This document shows, piece by piece, positions 35,424 through 44,033 of a stretch of 64,000 nt of DNA; the stretch's first letter is position 1, and every line of letters begins with the position of its first letter. Source of the stretch: Arenibacter algicola. GTDB taxonomy: Bacteria > Bacteroidota > Bacteroidia > Flavobacteriales > Flavobacteriaceae. Below the pieces are notes generated by a model, which was not told the DNA's origin, made no database searches, and worked only from the letters and a program-made list of their open reading frames with translations. The translations under genes were made by a program, and so were the position numbers. The stretch covers positions 1-64,000 of the forward strand of contig NZ_JAHKPO010000006.1 in NCBI RefSeq assembly GCF_018860365.1, in the 5' to 3' direction.

Positions 35424-36512
35424 ATGAAAACCCAATTTCTTATTTCTGGTTTATTCCTCATTTGTTGTTTAATGGGATGTTCCAAAGGGAATGATGATCA
35501 AGTGCCAATTCCACCTGAGGAAGCCTTGTATTTTCCACCATTAAATTCTGACGAATGGGAAACTGTGTCCATCGAGGAACTCCAATGGAATTCAAGTGCT
35601 GAGCAACCACTTTATGACTTTCTGGAAACAAATAAAACGGATGCCTTTATCATTTTGAAGGATGGAAAAATTGTTTTGGAAAAATATTTCGGAAGCTTTA
35701 ACGCCACCAAAAACCATACTTGGAACTCGGCAGCAAAGACTTTGACTGCCTTTACCGTGGGAATTGCCCAAAGGGAAGGATTTCTAGCCATAGACAATGC
35801 CTCATCAGACTATATGGGAACGGGCTGGTCCTCCCTCACCCCAGAGCAAGAAATACAGATTACCGTAAAAAATCATCTTACCATGACATCGGGCCTTGAT
35901 TTTACTGGTGAAAATAGTTTTTGTACTGATGTGGAATGTTTGATATACAAAGATGACCCCAATAGCTTCTGGTATTACCATAATGCGGCCTATACCTTAT
36001 TGGATAATATTATAAGCGGAGCAGTTGACCAAGATTTTAAGGAGTACTTTAATGAAAAGGTCCGGGACAAAATTGGGATGCAGGGATCTTGGATAAAGAC
36101 GGGATATCTTAATCTTTATTTTAGCAATGCCAGAAGTATGGCAAGGTTTGGACTGTTGAGCCTCAATAAAGGCATATGGGAAGACACCCCAATTCTGGAC
36201 GACCCCAACTATTTTAGAGAAATGACCACGACTTCCCAAGAACTGAACAAGTCATATGGCTATCTCTGGTGGCTGAATGGAAAAAGTAGCTTTAGAATAC
36301 CAGGTTCCGAAGAATTGTTCCCGGGAAAATTAACACCCAATGCTCCGGACGACCTAATAGCCGGACTCGGTGCCTTTGACCAAAAATTATATGTGGTGCC
36401 AAGTAAAGGATTGGTAATTATACGAATGGGCGATTCTGCCAATGAAGATGAATTGGGCCCAACTACTTTTGATAACGATTTGTGGGAAAAAATAAATGAC
36501 GTGATAAACTAA
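35424..36512 (+). CDS. Serine hydrolase lipoprotein (class C beta-lactamase-like)
   Basis: Predicted lipoprotein of 362 residues (lipobox LMGC, Cys19) with a beta-lactamase class C/DD-carboxypeptidase fold. The catalytic SxxK is Ser102-Ala-Ala-Lys105 in TWNSAAKTLTAF, and YHN in WYYHNAAYTLLDNII is the YxN motif; MTSGLDF is the usual landmark between them. Likely an esterase or peptidase acting in the periplasm or on the cell surface; substrate unknown. Convergent with the alpha/beta hydrolase gene, 21 bases apart. Confidence 0.87.
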   Translation: MKTQFLISGLFLICCLMGCSKGNDDQVPIPPEEALYFPPLNSDEWETVSIEELQWNSSAEQPLYDFLETNKTDAFIILKDGKIVLEKYFGSFNATKNHTWNSAAKTLTAFTVGIAQREGFLAIDNASSDYMGTGWSSLTPEQEIQITVKNHLTMTSGLDFTGENSFCTDVECLIYKDDPNSFWYYHNAAYTLLDNIISGAVDQDFKEYFNEKVRDKIGMQGSWIKTGYLNLYFSNARSMARFGLLSLNKGIWEDTPILDDPNYFREMTTTSQELNKSYGYLWWLNGKSSFRIPGSEELFPGKLTPNAPDDLIAGLGAFDQKLYVVPSKGLVIIRMGDSANEDELGPTTFDNDLWEKINDVIN

Positions 36513-36533
36513 AATCCGTAGGTATCAAAATCA

Positions 36534-37541
36534 TTAATTCACAGGTTGAAGATGAACCACATCTTCCAAGAACCCTATGGTTTCCCTTTTTACAGATTCC
36601 AAATCCTTTGACGTAATATAGGAGGTCATTACATGGTTGCCTACCTCCGGAAACGCAACTTTACGTTTTAAATTGCTCTTTACACCCAGTTCATCGTACA
36701 TTTCCAACAAGGCAGGAACCGAGACTACCTTATCCTGTTCCTCCTCATTTTTATAGTAATATCCTAAAAAGGTAGGTTGATCGATGTGCTGAAAGACTTC
36801 CGGTTTCATTGTAACATCCAACAAAGCCTGTAGCTGCGTCAATGCCTCTACCCTGTATTTTGTAGTCCAATAGCTCTGTTTTAAAGAATCCGCTTCAGAT
36901 TCATAAAAATCGCTATCCATAATGGTTTTGGCTATCTCCAATCCCCAAGGTCCGGAAAGTAATACTGCAGCAGGGTCGTAAATCCTAACATTCGGGGAAT
37001 ACAAAAGAAGGCCTGCGATATCCTTATCCCCTTGAGCCAAATAAAGCGCCAGGGTACCTCCTGTGGAAGTGCCCATAACAATAACCTTTTTGCCAATCTG
37101 TTTTGCTATCGCCAAAGCCTCTTTGGCCGATTCAAAGTAGTCCGTTGCCGTTAAATGAAGCATTGCCTGTTCTTCCTGTACACCGTGACCTTTCAAACGG
37201 GGCAAGTATACATTGGCACCATACCTCTGTCCCAATTCCCTGTGCAGAGGCGCACCTTCCTCATGACTAGCAGACCAACCATGGAGATAAAGGATAGCAT
37301 ATTCGGTTTTGCTGGGGATAGAATCGTACCAAAGAATTTGCGATTCGTTATTGGCCTTAATTTTGGTATTTACCTTTTCCCTCTCGTATACACTATTTTG
37401 AAGTTTGATCAAATCGGTTTCCATTGCAGGAAGGTCCATGGTCAAAAGGGGTTTATCCACTTTGGGCCCCAAAAAATAGACAATCAGCAATAACAATAAT
37501 AAAAGAAATACAGCTTTAAATAATCGACGGATTATCTTCAT
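36534..37541 (-). CDS. Alpha/beta hydrolase, membrane-anchored
   Basis: Protein of 335 residues with an N-terminal membrane helix (VFLLLLLLLIVYFLG) and an alpha/beta-hydrolase domain: HGWSASHEE (oxyanion region), the nucleophile elbow VMGTSTGGTLAL with Ser159, and a C-terminal catalytic His in EVGNHVMTSYI. This is a monoacylglycerol-lipase/carboxylesterase-like layout. It is probably an envelope esterase; substrate unknown. Its start codon overlaps the ftsY stop region by one base, so it is cotranscribed with ftsY. Confidence 0.87.
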   Translation of the reverse strand: MKIIRRLFKAVFLLLLLLLIVYFLGPKVDKPLLTMDLPAMETDLIKLQNSVYEREKVNTKIKANNESQILWYDSIPSKTEYAILYLHGWSASHEEGAPLHRELGQRYGANVYLPRLKGHGVQEEQAMLHLTATDYFESAKEALAIAKQIGKKVIVMGTSTGGTLALYLAQGDKDIAGLLLYSPNVRIYDPAAVLLSGPWGLEIAKTIMDSDFYESEADSLKQSYWTTKYRVEALTQLQALLDVTMKPEVFQHIDQPTFLGYYYKNEEEQDKVVSVPALLEMYDELGVKSNLKRKVAFPEVGNHVMTSYITSKDLESVKRETIGFLEDVVHLQPVN

Positions 37542-38500
37542 TATTTTCCACTAAAAAATGAATCCACAAACTCAATCTTATTAAAGACTTGCAAATCATC
37601 CATTCCTTCCCCTACCCCAATATACTTCACCGGAATCTGGAATTGATCTGAAATACCAATAACCACACCGCCTTTAGCGGTACCATCCAATTTTGTAACC
37701 GCCAAGGAAGTCACTTCTGTAGCCTTTGTAAACTGTTTTGCCTGTTCAAAGGCATTCTGGCCTGTAGAGCCGTCCAAAACTAGTAGAACCTCATCCGGAG
37801 TACCCTCCATCACCTTTTGCATAACGCGCTTCACCTTGGTCAATTCATTCATTAAATTAACCTTATTATGCAATCTTCCAGCGGTATCAATAATTACCAC
37901 GTCCGCATTCTGCTTAAGGGCAGAACTCAGGGTATCAAAGGCCACTGAGGCCGGATCACTCCCCATATTTTGTTTTACAATAGGCACATCTACACGATCT
38001 GCCCAAACCTGAAGTTGGTCTATTGCAGCCGCCCTAAACGTATCGGCCGCTCCGAGCACTACCTTTAAACCTTGCTTTTTAAATTGATATGCCAATTTAC
38101 CAATAGTGGTTGTCTTACCTACCCCGTTAACCCCAACTACCATTATAACGTAAGGCTTTCTTACCAAGGGCACCATGAATTCTGTGTCATTTCCAGAATT
38201 GGTTTCGGATAGCAATCCCGCTATTTCCTCCCTTAATATGACATTAAGCTCATCTACGCCAAGATATTTATCCTTGGATACACGGGCCTCTATACGGTCT
38301 ATTATCTTTAAAGTGGTATTTACACCCACATCGGAAGAAACCAATACTTCCTCCAAATTATCCAAAACATCATCATCTACCTTGGATTTTCCTACTACCG
38401 CCTTACTAAGTTTGGATAAAAAATTGGTCTTGGTCTTTTCTAGACCCTTGTCCAAAGATTCCTTTTTTTGTGTGGAAAATATTTTCTTAAATAAACTCAT
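37541..38500 (-). CDS. ftsY: Signal recognition particle receptor FtsY
   Basis: SRP receptor GTPase for cotranslational targeting of membrane proteins. The 319-residue product is the NG form: a short basic N-terminus, the N domain, then the G domain with GVNGVGKTTTIGKLA (about residue 120), DTFRAAA, DTAGRL and TKLDGTAKGG. The acidic A domain found in E. coli FtsY is absent, as in many Bacteroidota. It is separated from the ribosomal-protein operon upstream by a terminator at 38541-38569. Confidence 0.96.
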   Translation of the reverse strand: MSLFKKIFSTQKKESLDKGLEKTKTNFLSKLSKAVVGKSKVDDDVLDNLEEVLVSSDVGVNTTLKIIDRIEARVSKDKYLGVDELNVILREEIAGLLSETNSGNDTEFMVPLVRKPYVIMVVGVNGVGKTTTIGKLAYQFKKQGLKVVLGAADTFRAAAIDQLQVWADRVDVPIVKQNMGSDPASVAFDTLSSALKQNADVVIIDTAGRLHNKVNLMNELTKVKRVMQKVMEGTPDEVLLVLDGSTGQNAFEQAKQFTKATEVTSLAVTKLDGTAKGGVVIGISDQFQIPVKYIGVGEGMDDLQVFNKIEFVDSFFSGK

Positions 38501-38540
38501 ATTTTTGGCATGTTCCTTTTTATCAAAGATATAAAAATAA

Positions 38541-38569
38541 AAAAGCTACTTTCATCAGAAAGTAGCTTT
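38541..38569 (-). terminator. Terminator of rpmB-rpmG-DUF4295 operon
   Basis: AAAGCTACTTTC and GAAAGTAGCTTT form a 12-bp stem around ATCA, directly downstream of the DUF4295 stop on the minus strand and followed by a T-rich stretch. Confidence 0.85.
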
Positions 38570-38590
38570 ATAACCAATAAATTTAGGTTA

Positions 38591-38743
38591 TTAATTTTTT
38601 TTCAACCAGTCGTTTACCATTTCTGGGCTCATTACAGACTCCATAAAAGTGTAAGCACCTGTTTTAGGTGACTTTACCATTTTAATGGCCTTGGTCAATC
38701 TTTTTGAACTTGTTTGTAAACTCGCTACCGTTTTCTTTGCCAT
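38591..38743 (-). CDS. DUF4295 family small ribosomal protein (bL38-like)
   Basis: A 50-residue basic protein, MAKKTVASLQTSSKRLTKAI at the start and MSPEMVNDWLKKN at the end, encoded 6 bases after rpmG on the minus strand. It matches the Bacteroidota-specific DUF4295 family. To my recollection the family has been found as a structural protein of the Flavobacterium ribosome and named bL38; its position directly behind L28 and L33 agrees. Full length, no signal peptide. It is the last gene before the terminator at 38541-38569. Confidence 0.92.
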   Translation of the reverse strand: MAKKTVASLQTSSKRLTKAIKMVKSPKTGAYTFMESVMSPEMVNDWLKKN

Positions 38744-38749
38744 GACGTA

Positions 38750-38932
38750 TTATTTAATTTCTTTATGAACTGTCATTCTCTTTAGAATAGGATTGAATTT
38801 TTTAATTTCCATCCTATCTGGAGTGTTCTTTTTGTTCTTAGTGGTTATGTACCTTGAAGTACCTGGCATGCCAGATTCCTTATGCTCTGTACACTCCAAA
38901 ATAACCTGAATTCTGTTACCTTTCTTTGCCAT
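38750..38932 (-). CDS. rpmG: 50S ribosomal protein L33
   Basis: Small large-subunit protein, 60 residues. The signature [41 protein letters not shown] is that of L33. It is the zinc-free form: only one cysteine is present, not the two CxxC pairs of the zinc-binding paralogue. It lies between rpmB and the DUF4295 gene. Confidence 0.97.
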   Translation of the reverse strand: MAKKGNRIQVILECTEHKESGMPGTSRYITTKNKKNTPDRMEIKKFNPILKRMTVHKEIK

Positions 38933-38953
38933 TGTTATCTTAGTATTTCAGGA

Positions 38954-39190
38954 TTATTTAATTAACCCTTTTTCCTTTGCTTCTTTTAAAACAACGGAAA
39001 TTCCTTTTTTATTAATACTCTTTAGAGCTTTAGCGGAAACCTTTAAGGTTACCCAACGATCTTCTTCTGGAATATAGAAACGCTTTTTAGAAAGATTTAC
39101 ATCAAATCTTCTTCTGGTTTTATTAATCGAGAAGGACACATTGTTCCCAAACATGGCTCTCTTTCCAGTAACATCACAAACTTTTGACAT
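38954..39190 (-). CDS. rpmB: 50S ribosomal protein L28
   Basis: Large-subunit protein, 78 residues. MSKVCDVTGKRAMFGNNVS at the N-terminus and NLSKKRFYIPEEDRWVTLKVS are typical of L28. First gene of the rpmB-rpmG-DUF4295 operon, with a consensus promoter at 39223-39253. Confidence 0.97.
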   Translation of the reverse strand: MSKVCDVTGKRAMFGNNVSFSINKTRRRFDVNLSKKRFYIPEEDRWVTLKVSAKALKSINKKGISVVLKEAKEKGLIK

Positions 39191-39222
39191 CTCTCTACTT
39201 TTATTTTGTTATAAACAGGGTG

Positions 39223-39253
39223 CAAATTTAAATTAATTTTATGGGACGGACAA
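39223..39253 (-). promoter_or_regulatory. rpmB operon promoter
   Basis: On the minus strand TTG (complement of 39251-39253) and TAAATTTG (complement of 39223-39230) are spaced by 20 bases. The rpmB start at 39190 follows about 33 bases after the -7 box. Confidence 0.75.
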
Positions 39254-39262
39254 AATTCTTTG

Positions 39263-40510
39263 TCAGAATTTTAAAATTTCTTTTTGAAGCATTTCAAAAG
39301 CCTTATTTACAGTCTTTTGCACAATTCTTTCACGCTGACTTCCCATACGATATTTCTCTACCACTGTAGCTTTAGGGGAAACAACCGCTATAAACACAGT
39401 CCCCACCTCAGCATCTGAGTCGCCTTTTGTTGGACCTGCATTCCCTGTAGTAGCAATAGCAAAATCCGTCTTTAACATTTTTTGCAGATTGGTGGCCATT
39501 TCAACGGCAACTTCGGCACTTACCACAGAAAACTGGTCAATTGTAGTCTTCGACACCTTGAGCACCTCTATTTTGGTTTCGGTGGCATAACTCACAATAC
39601 TCCCTTTAAAATAAGCCGATGCCCCCGGTATACTAGTTATCTGTTGGGCTATTTTTCCTCCGGTACAGCTCTCCGCCGTCCCCAAGGTCATCCCCTTTTT
39701 TGTCAATAATTGGGCAATTACAGATTCCACGGGCTCGTCCCCTGCCTCTCCAAGGACAAGGTCCCCCAAAAGATTTCTAATTTTTTTCGCCTCAATATCG
39801 ACCAAGTCATTTAACTGCTCACTGTTGTTTCCTTTTGCAGAAAGCCTGAGCCTTACAGAACCAAGGCTAGGTAGATAGGCCAATTTCACCATACTGGGCA
39901 GGTTGTCCTCTACAGAGGATATCCTATCCGCCAAGGAACTTTCCCCTATACCATAGGTAATGATGGTCTTATGCACAATATATGGCCGCTTAAACTCCTG
40001 TATAATTCGTGGAATTACCTTGGATGTTATTAGATTCTTCATCTCGAAGGGCACACCTGGCAATGAAACAAAGGCTTTCCCTTCCCTTTTAATCCACATT
40101 CCGGGTGCCGTACCAAATTCATTGTGGAGCACATCTGCCTTGGAAGGCACCAAAGCTTGATTTTTATTGACCTCCAACAAGGGTATTCCCAAGTGTTTTT
40201 TAAAGATAGCCTCTACATGGGCCAGCACTTCCTTGTTTTCCACCAAAGTATCATTGAAATATTCGCAAAGCGTATGTTTGGTGATATCATCTTTGGTAGG
40301 GCCCAGTCCACCCGTTATTATAATAACATCGGCCCTAGCTTCCGCTTCCTTAAGTGCTTCGAGAATATGCAGCCTTTCATCCTGTACCGAAGAAATCTGG
40401 TACACGGAAACCCCAATCTTATTTAGTTCTTGGGCAATGAAGGCAGAATTTGTATCTATAATTTGACCAATGAGAATCTCATCGCCAATAGTTATGATTT
40501 CAGCAAACAT
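39263..40510 (-). CDS. cinA: CinA-family nicotinamide-nucleotide amidohydrolase
   Basis: Two-domain protein of 415 residues. The N-terminal MoCF/COG1058 domain (MFAEIITIGDEILIGQIIDTNSAF, TGGLGPTKDDITK, PGVPFEMKNL) is followed by the C-terminal CinA domain (TAESCTGGKIAQQITSIPGASAYFKGSIVSYA, TTGNAGPTKGDSDAEVGTVFIAV) with the catalytic Ser/Lys region of PncC-type NMN deamidases. It recycles nicotinamide mononucleotide; the older competence link is not supported here. Its start overlaps the Hpt gene stop by one base. Confidence 0.94.
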   Translation of the reverse strand: MFAEIITIGDEILIGQIIDTNSAFIAQELNKIGVSVYQISSVQDERLHILEALKEAEARADVIIITGGLGPTKDDITKHTLCEYFNDTLVENKEVLAHVEAIFKKHLGIPLLEVNKNQALVPSKADVLHNEFGTAPGMWIKREGKAFVSLPGVPFEMKNLITSKVIPRIIQEFKRPYIVHKTIITYGIGESSLADRISSVEDNLPSMVKLAYLPSLGSVRLRLSAKGNNSEQLNDLVDIEAKKIRNLLGDLVLGEAGDEPVESVIAQLLTKKGMTLGTAESCTGGKIAQQITSIPGASAYFKGSIVSYATETKIEVLKVSKTTIDQFSVVSAEVAVEMATNLQKMLKTDFAIATTGNAGPTKGDSDAEVGTVFIAVVSPKATVVEKYRMGSQRERIVQKTVNKAFEMLQKEILKF

Positions 40511-40848
40511 TAAATCCTAAAGTCGTTTTTCAATTCTGATACCACTTGATCTACGTCCTTTTTAAGCAAAGGCACCAGTCGCTCAATTTCTTCCGTATTC
40601 TCTTCCTTTTTTCCCAAAGTTTCTATCTGAAGAGCTATTGCCCGGGTTTGTTCCATACCCAGCAAATCTACATTAGGTTTAATTTTATGCGCCAATTTAT
40701 ATACACTATCATAATTTTTCACCACTAATGCTTTCTCCAGTTCGTCCAAATCTTGGGGAACTTCTTCCAAAAAAACAGCAACGACCGATTTAATGAATTC
40801 ATCATCACCATCTGCCATTTCATTTATCTTGTCCAGACTATAAATCAT
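40510..40848 (-). CDS. Hpt-domain phosphotransfer protein
   Basis: Single histidine-containing phosphotransfer domain, 112 residues, all helical. The phospho-acceptor is His54 in SVYKLAHKIKPNVDLLGM; this is the normal HxxKxxxxxLG pattern. No kinase or response-regulator domain is fused, and no two-component partner is adjacent, so it must relay phosphate for a hybrid kinase encoded elsewhere. It sits between an FAH-family gene (gap of zero) and cinA (one-base overlap), an unexpected operon for a signalling protein. Confidence 0.88.
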   Translation of the reverse strand: MIYSLDKINEMADGDDEFIKSVVAVFLEEVPQDLDELEKALVVKNYDSVYKLAHKIKPNVDLLGMEQTRAIALQIETLGKKEENTEEIERLVPLLKKDVDQVVSELKNDFRI

Positions 40849-41460
40849 CTATTTTATATTTAATGAGAACATTTGTTCATTCTCCAAAGTACCCGAAAGA
40901 TAATCATTTGCACTTATTCTACCAACACCGGCAGGGGTACCTGTAAAAATAATGTCTCCTTTTTTCAACGTAAAAAAACTGGAAACATAGGAAATTATTT
41001 CATCGATCTTCCAAAGCATTAAACTGGTGTTCCCTTCCTGTACAACCTCATTGTTCTTTTTAAGTTGGAAGTTTAAATGGTTTACATCACCAAAACTGGA
41101 TTTCGGCAACCATTTACCTATGACCGCAGATCCATCAAAACCCTTGGCCTTTTCCCAAGGCAATCCTTTTTCCTTTAATTGGGACTGAAGATCCCTGGCC
41201 GTAAAATCTATTCCTAAACCAATTTCATCATAATAGGTATGGGAAAACTGGGCATCTATGTGCTTGCCCACTTTTTTAATTTTCACCAAAACTTCCACTT
41301 CGTAGTGTATGTCATTGGAAAACTCGGGGATATAAAAATCCTGTTCTTTTGGTAAAACAGCGGAGTCCGGTTTAATAAACAGGACCGGATCTGTAGGTCT
41401 CTCGTTGTTCAATTCCTTTATGTGATCAACATAGTTGCGACCAATACAAATAATCTTCAT
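40849..41460 (-). CDS. Fumarylacetoacetate hydrolase family protein
   Basis: Cytoplasmic FAH-superfamily protein of 203 residues, similar to acylpyruvases and oxaloacetate decarboxylase/tautomerases. Visible: MKIICIGRNYVDHIKELNNE, PVLFIKPDSAVLP, the metal-ligand pair in IHYEVEVLVKI, then GLGIDFTARDLQSQLKEKGLPWEKAKGFDGSAVIG and GDIIFTGTPAGVG. Substrate is uncertain; the compact single-domain form resembles FAHD1. Contiguous with the Hpt gene. Confidence 0.9.
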   Translation of the reverse strand: MKIICIGRNYVDHIKELNNERPTDPVLFIKPDSAVLPKEQDFYIPEFSNDIHYEVEVLVKIKKVGKHIDAQFSHTYYDEIGLGIDFTARDLQSQLKEKGLPWEKAKGFDGSAVIGKWLPKSSFGDVNHLNFQLKKNNEVVQEGNTSLMLWKIDEIISYVSSFFTLKKGDIIFTGTPAGVGRISANDYLSGTLENEQMFSLNIK

Positions 41461-41557
41461 ATTATATAGAAATGTTTAGCACCCAGCTTTGGAATTTAAA
41501 CCCAGCATGTATATCAAATAAAGCTTTCAACAATAAATAATTACCCTTATTAAACCC

Positions 41558-42334
41558 TTAACCCAGCTTATTGTTCAACTTGCTCAATTTTATTTGGGTC
41601 AAAACCTTTTTAGTGTACAGTGGAAAATCGGCGTTCAATATCCAACCAAAATATCCAGGTTCATTTTCCAAAACGGCATGTACTTTTTTACCCTTGTGTT
41701 TTCCGAAGGAAAAAATCTCCTCCCCATCTTCATCCAACACAATAAATCCCGCAAAATCTACCGATTGTTTTCTAGTTGTAAATTCGGATAGCTTTTTAAT
41801 GTTGTTTTCCAATTCAGGATAACGGTCCAATTGTGACAATAGCACTTCATAGGTAGCCAAGGTATCCGCCTCCGCACTATGGGCATCTATAAGATTTTTA
41901 TCGCAATAGAATTTATAGGCCGCCTCCAAGGTTCTTTTCTCCATTTTATGAAAAATGGTCTGCACATCCACCGAAACGGTATTCTTCATATCAAAATCTA
42001 TTTCGGCCCTGAGCATCTCTTCTGCCAAAAGTGGAATATCGAAGCGATCGGAATTATAACCTCCCAAATCACAGTCCTTGATCATTTTATGAATTTCTTT
42101 GGAGAGCTGTTTAAATGTAGGTTCGTTGGCCACTTTCTCGTTAGAAATGCCATGAATAGCCACCACTTCGGCAGGGATTTCCATTTCTGGGTTAACCAGC
42201 CATGTTTTGCTTTCCTTATTCCCATTTGGATAGACTTTTAGAATAGCTATTTCCACTATTCTATCCTTGGCAACATTAGTACCTGTGGTCTCCAAATCGA
42301 AAAAACAAATTGGCCTTGTAAGCTTTAATTGCAT
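41558..42334 (-). CDS. DEDDh 3'-5' exonuclease, ExoX-like
   Basis: Protein of 258 residues with an N-terminal DnaQ-type exonuclease domain (CFFDLETTGTNVAKDRIVEIAI giving the first Asp/Glu; NSDRFDIPLL; HSAEADTLATYEVL with the catalytic His/Asp) and a C-terminal accessory region with FSFGKHKGKKVHAVLENEPGYFGWILNADFP, which resembles the ExoX-like C-terminal domain. Either proofreading-type or repair exonuclease. A TATATTTG box on the minus strand (complement of 42352-42359) lies just upstream of the ATG; no -33 element. Separate from the FAH gene by about 100 bases. Confidence 0.9.
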   Translation of the reverse strand: MQLKLTRPICFFDLETTGTNVAKDRIVEIAILKVYPNGNKESKTWLVNPEMEIPAEVVAIHGISNEKVANEPTFKQLSKEIHKMIKDCDLGGYNSDRFDIPLLAEEMLRAEIDFDMKNTVSVDVQTIFHKMEKRTLEAAYKFYCDKNLIDAHSAEADTLATYEVLLSQLDRYPELENNIKKLSEFTTRKQSVDFAGFIVLDEDGEEIFSFGKHKGKKVHAVLENEPGYFGWILNADFPLYTKKVLTQIKLSKLNNKLG

Positions 42335-42540
42335 GATGTAGGTTCTTTATGCAAATATAGTTTTTACAAAGGTTTTGGCTAAAAATAGACCCACAAAATG
42401 TTCAAAATCCTCTTCATTGCAGGGAAATCTATGGATATGAATCAAAATTAAATGTGTAGACTCCTGGCCATCCCTACAAACCATGGAACAAAGCAATACT
42501 TTAAAACCAATAGAGGACTGAACAAAACAGTAGAGATTTA

Positions 42541-43935
42541 CTAAATCTCCCTATTCACGTCCCAAGCCTCCAAGTAATCGGCTACGGCCTTTACAAACAT
42601 TCCGCCCAAGGCCCCGTTCACTACCCTGTGATCATAGCTATGGGATAAATACATCTTACTTCTGATGGCAATAAAATCGCCCTCCTTGGTTTCGACCACT
42701 GCGGGCATTTTACGTATAGCCCCCAATGCCAGGATACCCACTTGGGGCTGATTTATAATTGGCGTGCCAAAAACACTGCCAAAGGTACCTACATTGGTAA
42801 CGGTATAGGTACCGTCCTTTACCTCATCTGGTTTTAATGCATTGTTCCTGGCCCTCTTGGCCAAATCGTTGACCGCTTTGGCCATGCCCACCAAGTTTAA
42901 CTGATCGGCATTTTTAATCACGGGAACAATCAAATTTCCATCGGCCAAAGCCGCGGCCATACCTATATTTATGTTCTTTTTCTTTATTATGGTATCTCCG
43001 TCCAGGGATATATTCACCATAGGATACTTCTTCAAAGCAATGGCCACAGCTTCCATAAAAATAGGGGTAAAAGTAAGTTTCTCACCTTCCCTTTTTTCAA
43101 AGGCATCCTTGACCTTATTCCTCCAATTGACCACGTTGGTCACATCTACCTCTACAAAACTTTGTACGTGTGCCGAAGTAGCAACACTTGTGGTCATATG
43201 CTGGACTATCAATTTACCCATACGGGTCAAAGGAATATGCTCGTCCCCGTTAGTGGGCTGTTCCTTTTCCAAAGCTGGTTTAACCACTTCTTGTATTGGT
43301 TCCTCTTTTTTAACAGGAACAGGCTTGGTTACTTGCTCCACTTTTTCGACCACAGGCATTACATGCTCTTCCTTTTTTTCCTCAAAAGGTTGTCCCCCGC
43401 TTGCCTTTCCGGAAGCAACATATTCCAAAATATCATTTTTTGTCACCCTGCCTTCACTTCCCGTACCATTAATGGTATCCAACTCGGCCAAGGTAATTCC
43501 TTCCTGCTTCGCTATATTTTTTACCAAAGGGGAATAAAATCTATCGGATCCACTATAATCCATTACCGGAGCGGTAGCGCTTTCCTTGGCACTCAACACC
43601 GCTACTTCCAATTCCTCGACCGCTTTGTTCGGGGCATCTTCTTTTGCCGCAGAAACTTCACCATCCTGTTCATGTTCAGAACTAAAACCACTTCCGTTTA
43701 ATTCTATAATGGCCACGGTCTGACCCACCTTAACAACATCATCTATATTGAATAATTTCTCCACCAAAATGCCATCTACCTCGCTAGGAACTTCGGAATC
43801 CACCTTATCCGTAGCAATTTCAAAAACCGCTTCATCCATTTCTATGGTATCACCAACTTCCTTCAGCCATGAGGTAAGTGTTGCCTCTGCAACACTCTCT
43901 CCCATTTGTGGTAATTTTAGCTCAAATTTTGACAT
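42541..43935 (-). CDS. Dihydrolipoamide acyltransferase (E2) of a 2-oxo acid dehydrogenase
   Basis: E2 component of 464 residues: lipoyl domain (EIATDKVDSEVPS, lipoylated Lys44), Pro/Glu-rich linkers, a peripheral-subunit binding domain (YSPLVKNIAKQEGITLAELDTINGTGSEGRVTKNDILEYV), and the catalytic acyltransferase core (HIPLTRMGKLIVQHM; SHSYDHRVVNG). The catalytic motif HxxxDG reads His436-Arg-Val-Val-Asn440-Gly: Asn replaces the usual Asp. The overall form fits branched-chain or 2-oxoglutarate type E2; no E1 or E3 gene is adjacent. A CAAAACTA (minus-strand TAGTTTTG) box is at 43973-43980. Confidence 0.93.
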   Translation of the reverse strand: MSKFELKLPQMGESVAEATLTSWLKEVGDTIEMDEAVFEIATDKVDSEVPSEVDGILVEKLFNIDDVVKVGQTVAIIELNGSGFSSEHEQDGEVSAAKEDAPNKAVEELEVAVLSAKESATAPVMDYSGSDRFYSPLVKNIAKQEGITLAELDTINGTGSEGRVTKNDILEYVASGKASGGQPFEEKKEEHVMPVVEKVEQVTKPVPVKKEEPIQEVVKPALEKEQPTNGDEHIPLTRMGKLIVQHMTTSVATSAHVQSFVEVDVTNVVNWRNKVKDAFEKREGEKLTFTPIFMEAVAIALKKYPMVNISLDGDTIIKKKNINIGMAAALADGNLIVPVIKNADQLNLVGMAKAVNDLAKRARNNALKPDEVKDGTYTVTNVGTFGSVFGTPIINQPQVGILALGAIRKMPAVVETKEGDFIAIRSKMYLSHSYDHRVVNGALGGMFVKAVADYLEAWDVNREI

Positions 43936-44033
43936 ATCCTTATTTAATACACTTATAATGATTAATAATTTGCAAAACTAATAAATAAAAGGCCATATTT
44001 TTGACTTTTATTCATGCTTTTTACTTACAACTC

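Noticed and set aside
42971-43701. Long plus-strand ORFs opposite the E2 gene
   Set aside because: Two overlapping ORFs antisense to a well-identified gene, with low-complexity products.
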